Below are positions 48,941 through 59,384 of a DNA stretch of 64,000 nt, in pieces (positions within the stretch are counted from its first letter, which is position 1; the number at the start of each line of letters is the position of its first letter). This DNA comes from Megalopta genalis. Its lineage: Eukaryota; Arthropoda; Insecta; Hymenoptera; Halictidae. Position numbers and translations under genes: made by a program. The stretch covers positions 2,321,001 to 2,385,000 of the forward strand of contig NW_027476097.1 in assembly GCF_051020955.1 (NCBI RefSeq), in the 5' to 3' direction. The notes beneath the pieces were generated by a model that saw only the letters and a list, made by a program, of their open reading frames with translations, did no database searches and was not told where the DNA came from.

Positions 48941-51900
48941 TTGCAATTTCAACGAGGAAATGGTTATTACTGCGCCGCCTTCTTTGATAAAGTGATTTCG
49001 CGGGCCCTTCTTCATTCAACTCTTACGCTGCGACGATGGGTTTTGTTAGAGAATATTGAATGTCCAAGTATTTTGATGGCGCCTGTTTTCTTTGCGATCC
49101 AAATTTATTCTGTCCAGGGAGAGCAACGAAGGTATTTGCACGGAACGACACGGTTCGCAGCTGTACTTAACCCGAGAGCTCTTCGGTCTAGCGAGAGCGA
49201 TCGAAGCCTCTCTCGACAATTACTGAAATTACAAGAGACCTTCCGGGATGGCTCGTTTATTCAAATATTATCCGAATTATACCAAGTTTTCTCGTTCATT
49301 TGCGCGCGGCATATTCCGGCATCGATAAAAAATTCATTTCAAATTTCTCAACGGCGAAAAAAGTAATGGGCATTGTTGGTGGATCGATAGTAACCCGTTC
49401 GCGTTTTATTTTCATTGTCCTCGATAAATCTCCGGCTTTGTATTCTTCTTATCGTGATCATTTATTAGTTTGAAAGAAGACCATATTTTCATTTGTCGTA
49501 TATTCGTGTTTATTTTCGTTCCGAAATTTTGATCATTTTCGTACACGCGTTCGAAGAAGCTGCGTGGAAAAAAAACATTGAAATATCTTTGCTGTTTCTA
49601 AGTGCACAACGAAAGCTGTTTCGTGCCTTTGAGAAGTCACCGAACGCCATCGTGCAATGTTGACACCTCGAGACGCCCGACGGCAAGCTTAGCAATTATG
49701 GCTACTTGTGCGCAGAGCAAGCGTCATGTTTCTCAGCAAACCGCAGTCAAACGTGCGCAGTAACTAAACTGTTCGACAGGGCGAGCAAAATGGTTGCAAG
49801 AGAAAAATGTTTTTCGCCTCGCTTTTCTCACACAATTTCTCGTACGCGTACAGCGGTCCACACGCTTCCCGATAAAATTTCGCCTTTTACTTCCTGAACG
49901 TGGTATTCGAAATATTTTCCACGAGGCGAAGCAATAAACAACATTTTTCCTTCCATATCACATTTTTAATATCACAATATTCAGTGTGTGACTAAATTTG
50001 TTGTACGCTGATGTCTCTACAAATAATGGAGACATTTAAATGTTACTATTCAGCAATTTTATCCTGTATATAATAATAATAATAATAATATAATCGCTAA
50101 TTTATTTATTCCCGTAAACGCGTAACTTGGAGATTTCGATGTTCCAGAATAAGTAAATGATTAAAATTATTATAATTTTCCAGGAACATTGGCAGAGTAA
50201 TCTGCTATATCAACAAAGAACGAACTTAAAAAATAAATAAATAACAGTCGTCAAATAAAAATTAAACTGATCGAGAGAATAAAATTAAATTTAAAGTAAA
50301 AAGTAGTTTAAAAGTAGGCTTTACATAGAAATGTTTAAAAGTTAACAAGTTTCAGGGGCACGAGGTGCTGTGTTATTTAAAAAAATCGTGCATGACTGCG
50401 TGCTCTTAATAATACTTTAATCGCTATATAGCCGGCGAATGGACCTTTAGAACTTGGTGATGGAAGATAAGACTGTCCATTATTTCAGTTCAGTGTTAAT
50501 GGCTTTTTAGATTTCTTCTTGCGGAGAAGTGCACTGCATCCGCAAGAAAGAATAGGATGAGGTCCGTTCTGGAGAACTGCATTAGTCCGTAAATTTTTTA
50601 CGGTCAGGAGACTCGGGGCTGCAGAATAGTGAACATCATTTTTAAGACCACTAACTCGGTTATCAAGCGTTCGTGGCTGTCGAAATAAAAATTCCGAGCA
50701 CCCCGGGTTACAGTTGATTGTTGCAAACGTAAAATTACATCCCTCGTCGCACACGAATTTTCGGTTTCTGATGGAACAACAACTGCAGAAAATTAGAGAA
50801 ATTAGAGCAATACGTTGATCGACCTGTACTGGTTTTCTTTATCATTATTTTATATATTTCATATATTTTATTTATTGTCGCATCATTGTAATTCCGTGTA
50901 TATACTAATCGAACAGAAAAAATGTATTCCAAAATTGACTTTCGATATTTCCGAAAAAATTCTATACCTAGTTTTAAATTCAAGTTAAACCGATTGTCAG
51001 TTTTAACGAAAATCGCCACGTGAATGAACGGAAGTCACAAAACTCCAAAAAGTGTTAACAAGGTTAAACACGCGAATGCTACGTATCCACTGCAAATCCA
51101 CACCAAATTATTTGGTCAAGCTTTAATGGACAGCGAAAAAACGTTCGGCAGACACAGTGCCCGTGGAAAGGGCAATAGTTGGACAAAGGTTGGGAAGAAA
51201 GGTGGTGCGCATGTAGCAGTTAATTGACGAAGAAATAAGTGTACGGCACGTCCGCGTCCGTACACCGACGGGGCAGCCCATGAAAAATAAGTATAAGTGT
51301 ATTTAAAACGAAAATATTGGAGCCTTACGCCACTCCTGTGACACATAATAGCGTCGACTCGTAAATATCCTGAGAACGGTGTTTTGACGGCAACAAACGT
51401 AGTCACGTACTCAATTTACGACAGGACATTCTACGCCGGTGGATTTTCCATCGTTGTCAGACTCGGCTTGAAGAGCCATCCACACATTCCCGGCGACAAA
51501 CTGCGCAGGTATGCCCGTGCTCGTAAAAAGCTTAAAAATGAAATCAATGACGGAGGAAAAAAACCGAATGCGAAGCTGCTCGCAATTACTTTGTTTTCCT
51601 GTCCCGTGAAAAAAGGCGTGTCTCCGATAGCGCCGATATTAACCTTACCCATGGGAGGACTTTAAGAGTTGTGCGTGCGACATGGACGGGGCATTTACGG
51701 CGTCCAGGAACATTTCGGATTTAGTACTTCAACTTCTTTTGTTATCACTGCGGAGTAGCTCGGCTGAAGCAGCTGTTGGACTTTATGTGTTTAAAACGCC
51801 GTCCCTTATTAGCTCTTTTATGCCGACTTTGCAGACACTTGGCCGCGATGATGAGTTTTTGACTTTTAATGCCTCTGTGCGTTCAACCACCCTATCTCCC

Positions 51901-53690
51901 TCCCTTCGCCGGGTCTTAGTTCGTTGTTCTTCGCGACATGTCCGCCGGCACGCTATTCCCAATTCCGAGGTTTACGGCGAAAGGTCCTTCGTTACGAGCA
52001 GGCAATCGAGTAATAATTGTTACTAATGATTTGTAAGCAGTGTTCCAGGAATGCGGAGTCAGTGCGTAAGAACTTCGGCGGAAACTTCGGCGGAGGATCG
52101 CTGTTTCACGACGGTGCCGACCTCGTTTCTCGCAAACGCTGCCCGGGAACCGCACGAATTAAAATGTCAGGTTCGATCCCATTCTCACGGCTCGCATGTT
52201 ACCAACAGATCTCTCTGTTTATTTAAAAGCGTCCGGTAATTGAATAATGCGCTCGATACCGCGTCGTCGGTCACGCATGGGCGACACTAATGTATTTCGG
52301 TTTTGCGTTGCGGTACGATCGAATGAATCCAACTTTTCTACGATTTTTAGAGCGTGATGGAGTTGGGACAAATCGTGATCTTTCGTTTTACGTTTTTGGT
52401 TTCGTCAGGGAAATTACTTTGTTTCGGGGAATTTTTGATGTTAGTGTTAGGCAAAAAGACTACGGAAGCGCTGGTGATGAATGTTAATTTTGGTTGCAAG
52501 GAGGCAAAATATTTGCAAGAAATATTCCCTCTGACATCTCAAACGAATTCACGCGACCCGTTCGAATTTTGAAAAATTTCTATTCTAATATTTCATTATA
52601 CACACATATATAACATTTAATATATTTATTTTCGAAATATATTCAATATTTCTGTAGTATCGTAATTTAGTGGTTACGTTTAGGACGAGGAGGAGTGTTA
52701 GGCTTAGGAGACCGTAGTTTTAAGACTTTGTATTTATGGTAGGCAATAGAAGAGAAACGTTGGCGAAGGCCGGGTCAGATGGGAAAAACCCTTGGCGACG
52801 GAGAGCCGGCGGATGCGATTGTCATGTTTTTGGAAAGGCAGGCGTTGTGTCGAAAGAGCGTGTTTGGAGTGGACAGAGTGTGTTTGAGAGTCGTCGAGTG
52901 AGGAGCGTTGCGAGTTGTAGAATTAAGTGAAGTAGTTGTAATCCTAGTTGTAGATACGGTACGCGATATTTCCTGTTTTCATCATGTTTAGTTCTTTCCT
53001 AATCAATACATATTCTATATTGTTTAAATATTGAACAAATTTCTACATTTCAATATTTTCTTCTTCTGAAAAGTTATGACGAATAGTTGAAATCTAAAAT
53101 AACAGAGAGATCGAAAGAACTAAAAAATGTCGATGTATAATTTTCAGTCGATTAAAATAATTACTGAAGGAAAGAACCGTCCCTTTAGTTTCTATTGCAA
53201 TCGACGCGGACAATTTTTATTCCGCACAAAAATCCGCAGTCTAATCGTTACATTCGATAAGCTCCCAATCACTATAACTATGAAGCAGATCAACGATATT
53301 ATACATCATCTCTCGACGAAATCGTCGGTGGAGGGGCGGGGAAGTGGGGATGTCGGAAGTCAAGTTAAATGAAGAAAGTTGCGCAAACCCCGGTGTAACG
53401 CTCGATGATGCAGCCGGTCACGTTTCCGAGCTTTCCGCCCCCATTGCCAGCATTTCGTGGCTTATCAGCGAGCTGAACGGTTTACGCGTTCGTATTGGTG
53501 CCCACCACAAAAGGAAGTGGCGCTGCGTAAATCGTCCGCTCGAGAGTAAGTTAAATCTTACTTATCTTTCGTCAGCACCGATTTTCTTTATTTCTTTCGT
53601 GTTTTTTTTCTTTCCTTGGTTTTTACGATCGGTGGGCCACGCGTCGAAATTCGCTGTCGGCCCGTCGAGAATACGATACAGTGGCGCACG
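48941..53690. other. Unique non-coding DNA; nothing recognised
   Basis: No ORF here exceeds what chance allows, and none shows a recognisable domain. A short (TAA)n microsatellite lies at 50069-50094. The base composition alternates between AT-rich and moderately GC-rich patches with abundant CpG. Exons too short for me to detect could be present. Confidence 0.45.
50069..50094. repeat. (TAA)n microsatellite
   Basis: About eight TAA triplets in a row within AT-rich DNA. Confidence 0.88.
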
Positions 53691-54047
53691 GTTAAATTTA
53701 CATGAAATACGCGCTGTTGAATTTACGTGAAATCCGCACTATTAAATTTAAACGAAATTCGCGCAATTAAATTTACGTGAAATCCGTACTGTTAAATTTA
53801 CACGAAATTCGCGTAGTTAAATTTACGTGCAATCCGTACTGTTAAATTTGCACGAAATTCGCACAGTTGAATTTATGCCCATTCTGTACGGTTAAATTTA
53901 CACAAAGTACGCACAGTTCAATCCTCGCAGGTAAATTTACAAGAATTTCGCACAGTTGAATTTCCGCAAATTTGGCACAGAGTAAAATTCACACGAATTT
54001 CGTACGTTTAAATTCACACGCGATCCGTACAGTTAAATTTACACGAC
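53691..54047. repeat. 25-bp minisatellite
   Basis: About fourteen imperfect tandem copies of a 25-bp unit beginning GTTAAATTTACRYGAAAT and ending in words like TCGCACA or CCGTACT. The first nine copies keep exact 25-bp spacing; later copies carry indels. Alternate copies resemble each other more (CCGTACT versus TCGCACA ends), which suggests a 50-bp dimer stage. Confidence 0.85.
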
Positions 54048-55217
54048 CTGGATCGACTTCTTTCCCACCATGGTGCACAAGCGAAACAGGAACCCGCGAA
54101 AAAACCGCGAGTGTCTTATTCTTTCGACGATCACTTTCGTCGGGCCATGCCCGAGTTACCTCCTGCCAGAAAAAATCGTCGCTACGTTTAAAGTAACATG
54201 CTGGTCTGCGAAATCGACGGTCAATTTAACCGTGCTCTGAAATGTCGGGCGCGTTTGTGTTTGTTTTCCATTTTATTGCGGCCGAGGGAAGCGCGTCCGC
54301 GAGATTATGCCGGCGACACAGGCCTGGGTCACGTTCCCGGTTTATGGACCGGCCGCGTGTCGCGTTCTCCCGCGACAACGTATCGAGCCAGCGGCGGTGG
54401 CGGCGGTGGCGGCGGCGCGACGCTACACGGGAAAAGGAAAAAAGCAGAAATTAATTGGGCGACACTCGAGGAAAAGCGGTCAGATATAATTATCCGCGCT
54501 AGACCGCGGGCGCGTCGGCACCCTCTCCTTTTGTTTCCGTCTGGCGCCCCCGCGCGGTTCCGGGTTTCCATTCACAGGCCGGAACCGTTGATTAAAACAA
54601 GAGCCGTTCGGAAACCGTCGGCAAACGAATTATCGCGTTTAAACGGCCCCGGGATTTTCTGTTCCGTCGATTTCCATGGAAACGGGGGATACGTCTGAGG
54701 TAACGCGATAATAACGTTATTCCCGGGGTAAAGAGATTCCGTCGGACAGGCGTTTCGGCTCGCAGCGAAACCGATAATGCTGAAATAGGAACACATGTAA
54801 CTTATAATCCGAGCAGGCGAATTAATATCACGACGGGGCCGCTGGCGCGCGAACTCGACCCTATGATGCAGCCGTAGAACGCGTACATCTGTATCGCGAA
54901 TATTACCGCAAGCTGCGGGGCTAGATACGTCTAACTTTAGGACCAAACACGGCTAAGTTTGATACAGTATGAAGTTCTCGCGCAATTAACGTCGTTTCAG
55001 ATCGGCGCTCTGTAACCCTAGATTTGCATTTGATAAAACCGGTTATACACGCGTCCCATCACATTTTTTTTGCGAGCTCTATTCCGATTTCCCGCGCGAA
55101 TTTATGAACGTTCCATTGCAATCTCTACGATCTTGTTATTTATTTATTTTAGATCGTTCACGATGGCATCATTTTTGATTACATTTGATTTACGCAATGT
55201 GTACGAAAATTTACGTT
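54048..55217. other. GC-rich then AT-rich unique DNA, no supported gene
   Basis: The stretch to about 54950 is CpG-dense and includes a GGC/GGT microsatellite at 54391-54418, which creates a false glycine run. Open frames on both strands there reflect high GC. AT-rich sequence follows. Confidence 0.45.
54391..54418. repeat. GGC/GGT trinucleotide microsatellite
   Basis: GCGGCGGTGGCGGCGGTGGC and onward forms a short, slightly imperfect GGC repeat. Confidence 0.8.
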
Positions 55218-55221
55218 AGGT

Positions 55222-55688
55222 CAGCGAAAATTATACTGCGGCGTGAATAATTATAGAATCAAATTAATTTTTATGTTTTTTGTGGTATTTGAATTATAAG
55301 TATATTTGTATATTTTTATAATAACAATAGTAATAGGAAATACGAAGTATGCAAATATGATATTACGTTAAACGTTGCACTGAGTCTATAATTACAGCTG
55401 ATTATGTAATAAAATAACTTTGAAATTTATAACCTTGACATAACATTACATAACCTTTTAACGAAGTTCTAATCTTTACATAACCGAACGTAATATTTAC
55501 AAAAGCTTACATAGGCTTTACGAAAATTATACCGTGGTGTGAATAATTATAGAATCAAATTAACTTTTACATTTTTATTGGTATTTAAACAAAAGCTTAT
55601 TTGTAAATTTCTATGTTAGGAATAATAAAAAATAGAAGTATACAAATATAATACCATATTAAAAGTTACACTCAGTTTACAATTACAG
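55222..55688. repeat. Imperfect AT-rich direct duplication (~175 bp, two copies)
   Basis: Copies at about 55222-55398 and 55518-55688 share GAATAATTATAGAATCAAAT, GGTATTT, GCAAATATGATA-like sequence and a final AATTACAG, at an offset of 290-296 bp. They differ at many bases. The MITE at 55686 lies at the end of the second copy, so the duplication predates it. Confidence 0.75.
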
Positions 55689-55846
55689 TAATATCTCTCT
55701 AATTGACGCTCAGATTTTTCACAAAAATGGACAATTTTGGAAGAGGAGATACGATTCTTCGAGCCTTGTAACTCGTTTTTTTATGGTTATCGATTGTTAC
55801 TAACTATTAAACCGAGCTACAAGGCTCGAAGAATCGTATCTCCTCC
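55686..55846. mobile_element. Inverted-repeat MITE, left part (Tc1/mariner/pogo type)
   Basis: The element starts CAGTAATATC right after TA (55684-55685). Its arm of about 90 bp (to about 55775) is complementary to the far side: GAGGAGATACGATTCTTCGAGC at the inner end pairs with 55818-55846, and the outer part pairs with 61926-61981. A T-rich loop of about 37 bp lies between. There is no coding capacity. The TA target duplication and CAG ends suit Tc1/mariner/pogo elements mobilised by a transposase from elsewhere. With the inserted retrotransposon removed, its length is about 217 bp. Confidence 0.85.
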
Positions 55847-56261
55847 TTTTTTTTTTTTTTTTTTTTTTTTTTGTTTAACGTGGGGGAAATCTGCTGGTCA
55901 GACACCCCCGTCCCGCCCGAGGGGCGGGGCGGGGGTAGTGCGGGTTTTGACCCGCTAAAACCCCCACGGCGGCCTAGGGCGCTGGCGAGTAGCGGGGGAG
56001 CCACGGGAACTCTTACAGAACACAACCGCGGCTCCCCCTCGCCTGGCCGGCCACCAGGATGGAATGGCGGTGGCCGGCCGCGTCCCGGGGGGGGGGAGAT
56101 TTATACTCCCCCCATGAATCATCTTGCTTCGGCGGTGCGGGGGACCGCACCCCACACCGCCTCGTCCTCCCAATATGGGGAGGACAGCTTCAGTTGGGGG
56201 GGGGGTGGCGGGCGGCGGGCAATTAAACCAGTAATCTGGTACACCCGCCGCCCGCCTATTC
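55847..56261 (-). other. 3' UTR and poly-A tail of the R1-like element
   Basis: Just downstream of the ORF2 stop is a perfect 13-bp stem, GGCGGGCGGCGGG / CCCGCCGCCCGCC (56207-56219 and 56244-56256). Further along is an 11-bp stem, GGCCGGCCACC / GGTGGCCGGCC (about 56044-56078). Two long G runs on the plus strand (near 56097-56106 and 56196-56205) are C runs in the RNA. Non-LTR reverse transcriptases often recognise structured 3' UTRs; that these stems serve so is inference. The tail is 26 A residues. Confidence 0.8.
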
Positions 56262-59200
56262 TCATCTGCTCAGGGAGGGGGGCTCTAGGCGTGGGCGCAC
56301 ACGCCGCACCCTCCGCTCACGGCGACCCCGCTCGGCAGCCTCCTTCTGCAGCATCACCTCTTCGCAGAAGGCGATGGCTGCCGCCCATTTTCTTGGGCTC
56401 TCCAGCATGGCCCCAACTAAGCTGGAGAGAGCGAGGTCGCGACCAACTTCCCGTCTTAGGACTCGGCGCAGCACTGAAAAGGCGGGGCATACCTCCAGTG
56501 TATGCTGCGCCGAGTCCTCCTCCGCGCCACAGTGGTGGCACACCGTCGTCGCTTCCCGACCGATGCGACACAGGTAGACACCGAAGCAGCCATGCCCGGT
56601 GAACACCTGCGTCGCACGGTAGGTGAGCCTGCCAAACCGCCTCTCCCGCCACGAGGTGAAGTGTGGCAGGAGAGCCCCGGGGACGCGCTCGGCGGCATGG
56701 GAGCAAAGCTCCGCATGCCATCTGGCGAGCGCTAGTCCCCGGGCCTGGAGTTCGAAGCCGTCGACCGCCTCCTGCTCCGGCGGGTCCCCCCGAGCCCGGC
56801 CAGCGATGCATATGCGCCTATAGACATAGGCGCGCATCGCCGCCTGCAGCTCGAAGGGAATTTCTCCCGCCAGAGCAAGCGCCGCCACGGTAGACGCGGT
56901 GCGGTAACCCCGTATGAGGCGAAGGGCCATTTGCCTCTGAAGCCGGCGCAACAACAAAGTGATGCGCCGGCTTGCCCTCGCGGACGGCCCCCAGATCGGG
57001 GCGCCGTACAAGGCCATGGACCGCACCACGCCCAGATATAGGCGACGCACCATGTTATCCGGTCCCCCGAGATTGGGCAACAGGCGGCCGAGCGAGGCCG
57101 CCGCCCTCTCAAATCGGGGGACGAGGCGGCCGAAATGCGCCCCGAATCTCCAGTGGCTGTCGAGGATCAGTCCGAGATACTTGATCTCGGACTTCACCTC
57201 GACGCAGGCTCCTCCAACCCAGATCCACGATCCGGCCGGTGGCCGCGACCGAGGCCGTCCAAACCAGACGGCCTCGGCCTTCTCCGGGGCCATCTTCAGC
57301 CCCAGATCGTGGATCTTCGCGACGACGGCTGCCACCGCAACCTCCGCTCGTCGGATGGTCCTCTCGAAGGTGTCCCCGACGGTGACCACTAACGTGTCGT
57401 CCGCATAGCAGACGACAGTGGCACCGTCGGGCAGGGAGGCCTTCAGGACTGCGTTATATCCCAGGTCCCACAGGAGTGGTCCTAACACGAACCCCTGTGG
57501 GACCCCGCAGTCCACTTCCCTCCGTATCGTCCCGTACCGGCCCGGGTATTCCACCCACCTGTCCCGCAGGTAGGCCCCGATCACCCGCCTCAGATAGGGA
57601 GGCACCTGGTGTTCAACCAGGGCCTCCCTAATGGCGGACCAGGGCAGGGTGTTAAATGCATTGACGATGTCGATCGACACCGCCAAGCACACCCCGCCCC
57701 GTGCCACGGCATTGTCCGAGAGGGACTTTAGACGGTCGATTGCGTCGACCGTCGATCGCCCCTCCCGGAAGCCGAACTGGCAGTCCGCCAGATCGGGGCC
57801 AACGCGGGACAGGTGCTTGGCGAGGCGGGCAGCAATAATCTTCTCAAAGATCTTGCCCACCTCGTCCAGGAGGCAAATGGGCCGGTACGCGGAGGGAGAA
57901 TCCGCAGGCCTCCCATCCTTCCTTAAGAGGACCATCCGACTTCTCCTCCAGAGGTCCGGGAACACCCCGGACCTCAGGAGCCCGGAGAAGAGGCTTCTGA
58001 GCCTCCCGCCCAGGACGCTCATGGCAAGCAACCAGACCCGGCCGGGGATACCGTCCGGCCCCGGGGCAGTATTCTTGCCCCGAAGCCATTTGACTACCCC
58101 GGCCATTTCCTCCGGCGCGACCTCCAGATCCGGGGACCACTCATGTCCCTCTAGCTGAGGGACGGGCCGGGACGCCTCCCCGCTGACGGGGAATAGCGCG
58201 TCCACGATCCGTCCGAGCATCCCCGGATCCAGGCTTTCCGTCAGAGGGGGCGCCCAGGGACGTAAACGTCCCATCGCCATTTTGTATGGGCGCCCCCACG
58301 GATCTCGGTTCAGAGACCCGAGAAAGTCGCGCCAGGCCTGGCTCTTCGCCTGCCTGATGGCCAGCTGCAGGGCGACCACCTTCTCCCTGTATCGCCCATA
58401 CAGCTGGATAGCCAGCTCCACGTCGGAGCGTCGTCGTCGACGGGCGCGGGCGTACTGGCGTCGCGCGCGGACGCACTCTGTGCGTAAATCCGCTATCGCG
58501 CGCGACCACCAGTACACCGCCTTCCTCGGGAAGACCCTGGCCCGGGGCATGGCGACGTCGCAAATCGACGTCATTGCGCCCCGGAACCAATGGGCCTCCC
58601 TTGTCCCGTCGACTGGCCCGGCCGGTGTTGCCGGCCAGGCCACGACGTGGGCTGCCGCCATCAGAGCGTCCTGGTCGAGGCGCTTCAGCGCCCACCGCGG
58701 CTGAGGCGATCCCTCATCAGCGGGGCGACGTCGGGGTGTCGATGGGGCGGCGGAGAGGCCGAGAACAATGTATCTGTGGTCGGATAGCGTCTCGACCTCC
58801 TCCGCCACCCTCCACCCCGTAATACGGCGCACGGCCGGGGGCGTTGCCCATGATAGGTCAACGATGGACCCCCCGTTGTACCGCACGCACGTATGGACCG
58901 AGCCCGTGTTTAGGAGACGGAGCTCGAGTCCCGCCGCCCAATCAAGCACCTCCCGGCCCCTCGGGTCCGTCCCGGGGGAACCCCAAGCTGAAGACTTGGC
59001 GTTGAAGTCCCCCAGGACCAGCACCGGACGTGGCTGGCAGCGGGAGACGCATCTCCCCACCACGTCCAGAAACTGTTCAAACTCCACGAGGGACCACCTC
59101 GGAGGTGCGTAGATCGCCACAACCACGGTGCCGCCCCAGTCAACGGCCAGGTATCCCCGGCCGCGCTCGATAACGGAGCACGCCGGGGACCCCGGCCGAC

Positions 59201-59384
59201 CTGCCCATATTATAACGGCGGAGCCGTCCAAGTCCCCCATCCAATGTGGATGGTCGGGGACCCGGTACGGCTCCGCCGCTACGGCCAACCCGGCACCCCG
59301 CTCGACCAGGAATTGCACAAAAAGGTCTTGTGCCCTGACCGAGCGGTTCAGGTTGGCCTGAATAATAGGGCCAGTAGGCCCCAT
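56262..59384 (-). CDS. ORF2: endonuclease and reverse transcriptase of the R1-like element (1040 aa)
   Basis: The intact frame starts at the ATG inside TAATG (59382-59384) and stops at TGA 56262-56264. Residues 1-225 form the endonuclease/exonuclease/phosphatase domain: QANLNRS, AAEPY, GDFNAKSSAWGS and SDHRYI carry the expected Asn, Glu, Asp/Asn and Asp/His residues. It would nick the target to prime reverse transcription. The reverse transcriptase includes FREGRSTVDAIDRL, SIDIVNAFNTLPW (first catalytic Asp), GVPQGFVLGPLLW and CYADD near residue 660. GVPQGF has Phe where Ser is common. A CX2CX8HX4C finger sits near residues 945-962. Translation probably depends on reinitiation after ORF1, as established for the TAATG junction of SART1. 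All key residues are present, so the enzyme may be functional. Confidence 0.93.
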   Translation of the reverse strand: MGPTGPIIQANLNRSVRAQDLFVQFLVERGAGLAVAAEPYRVPDHPHWMGDLDGSAVIIWAGRPGSPACSVIERGRGYLAVDWGGTVVVAIYAPPRWSLVEFEQFLDVVGRCVSRCQPRPVLVLGDFNAKSSAWGSPGTDPRGREVLDWAAGLELRLLNTGSVHTCVRYNGGSIVDLSWATPPAVRRITGWRVAEEVETLSDHRYIVLGLSAAPSTPRRRPADEGSPQPRWALKRLDQDALMAAAHVVAWPATPAGPVDGTREAHWFRGAMTSICDVAMPRARVFPRKAVYWWSRAIADLRTECVRARRQYARARRRRRSDVELAIQLYGRYREKVVALQLAIRQAKSQAWRDFLGSLNRDPWGRPYKMAMGRLRPWAPPLTESLDPGMLGRIVDALFPVSGEASRPVPQLEGHEWSPDLEVAPEEMAGVVKWLRGKNTAPGPDGIPGRVWLLAMSVLGGRLRSLFSGLLRSGVFPDLWRRSRMVLLRKDGRPADSPSAYRPICLLDEVGKIFEKIIAARLAKHLSRVGPDLADCQFGFREGRSTVDAIDRLKSLSDNAVARGGVCLAVSIDIVNAFNTLPWSAIREALVEHQVPPYLRRVIGAYLRDRWVEYPGRYGTIRREVDCGVPQGFVLGPLLWDLGYNAVLKASLPDGATVVCYADDTLVVTVGDTFERTIRRAEVAVAAVVAKIHDLGLKMAPEKAEAVWFGRPRSRPPAGSWIWVGGACVEVKSEIKYLGLILDSHWRFGAHFGRLVPRFERAAASLGRLLPNLGGPDNMVRRLYLGVVRSMALYGAPIWGPSARASRRITLLLRRLQRQMALRLIRGYRTASTVAALALAGEIPFELQAAMRAYVYRRICIAGRARGDPPEQEAVDGFELQARGLALARWHAELCSHAAERVPGALLPHFTSWRERRFGRLTYRATQVFTGHGCFGVYLCRIGREATTVCHHCGAEEDSAQHTLEVCPAFSVLRRVLRREVGRDLALSSLVGAMLESPRKWAAAIAFCEEVMLQKEAAERGRRERRVRRVRPRLEPPSLSR

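Noticed and set aside
48833..49366. 177-codon plus-strand ORF
   Set aside because: It starts at GTG, its only regular feature (RERERE) is the GA microsatellite, and no domain is visible.
54198..54698. 166-codon ORF and its overlaps in GC-rich DNA
   Set aside because: Several frames on both strands are open together, as expected from high GC. The glycine run is a GGC microsatellite.
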